Positions 63,980 to 64,000 of a stretch of 64,000 nt of DNA are shown here, piece by piece. Position 1 is the stretch's first letter; each line of letters begins with the position of its first letter. This DNA is from Pontederia crassipes (lineage: Eukaryota > Streptophyta > Magnoliopsida > Commelinales > Pontederiaceae). A program made the translations under genes and the position numbers. Where the stretch lies: assembly GCA_030549335.1 (NCBI GenBank), contig CM060191.1:1741001-1805000 (forward strand), written 5' to 3'. The notes beneath the pieces were generated by a model. It was given only the letters and a program-made list of their open reading frames with translations, searched no databases and was not told the DNA's origin.

Positions 63980-64000
63980 ATGGCAAAGAAAGTCGACGTG
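63980..64000 (+). CDS. Possible start of a gene running off the window
   Basis: accATGg is a good plant start context, and seven codons (MAKKVDV) follow to the window edge without a stop. A CT-rich stretch typical of a leader lies about 100 bp upstream. Too short to identify. Confidence 0.25.

Overview
This is a stretch of plant nuclear DNA: intron-bearing genes with GT-AG (and two GC-AG) junctions, a receptor-like kinase, a P-class PPR gene, Ty1-copia retrotransposons, plant LINEs and Au-like SINEs. Several genes have very GC-rich 5' coding ends (kinase, PPR, ATP synthase beta exon 1) set in AT-rich introns and spacers. That gradient suggests a monocot, but the species is an inference I cannot fix from sequence alone.

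Layout from left to right. 1-3.8 kb: 3' part of a VIT/CCC1-type gene (membrane protein of ER body-like), plus strand. 4.7-5.9 kb: single-exon receptor-like kinase, minus. 5.9-13.3 kb: AT-rich spacer with long microsatellites, a tandem duplication, SINE-tail insertions and a LINE fragment. 13.4-15.3 kb: intronless mitochondrial-type PPR gene, minus. 15.6-26.8 kb: a degenerate copia element (plus strand, ends and 5-bp flanks visible). Its protease-coding segment is amplified about four times in tandem, and a second copia element (minus strand) sits inside one of those repeats. 27.4-32.3 kb: two-exon PLP aminotransferase of the kynurenine/DapC-like type, minus; its 3.6-kb intron holds a SINE, a LINE and several tiny insertions, and possible alternative first exons lie upstream. 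34.4-39.0 kb: nine-exon mitochondrial ATP synthase beta subunit, plus. 40.6-48.8 kb: twelve-exon SEC24 COPII coat subunit, minus, with a leader intron. 51.9-59.4 kb: ten-exon TMEM120/TMPIT-like membrane protein, minus. 59.5-64 kb: AT-rich spacer with a Q/P/Y-rich ORF and a possible gene start at the right edge.

The host genes are unrelated housekeeping or signalling genes and show no sign of working as a cluster. The novel interest lies in the mobile DNA. The window has five substantial Au-like SINE copies (173-180 bp where complete) and three inserts of only 28-35 bp of SINE tail, all with direct target-site repeats of 10-19 bp. It also has about nine inserts of 9-21 bp, most of them starting with oligo(T), flanked by 12-18 bp direct repeats. 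They look like the smallest possible products of target-primed reverse transcription by the resident LINE. Other points of note are a SINE with about 200 bp of foreign 5' sequence inside its target-site repeats, a LINE 3' end built of a TA microsatellite plus a hairpin, and a 213-bp-arm foldback element carrying a nested, scrambled SINE. Exon junctions were read by eye, so an edge may be off by a base or so.
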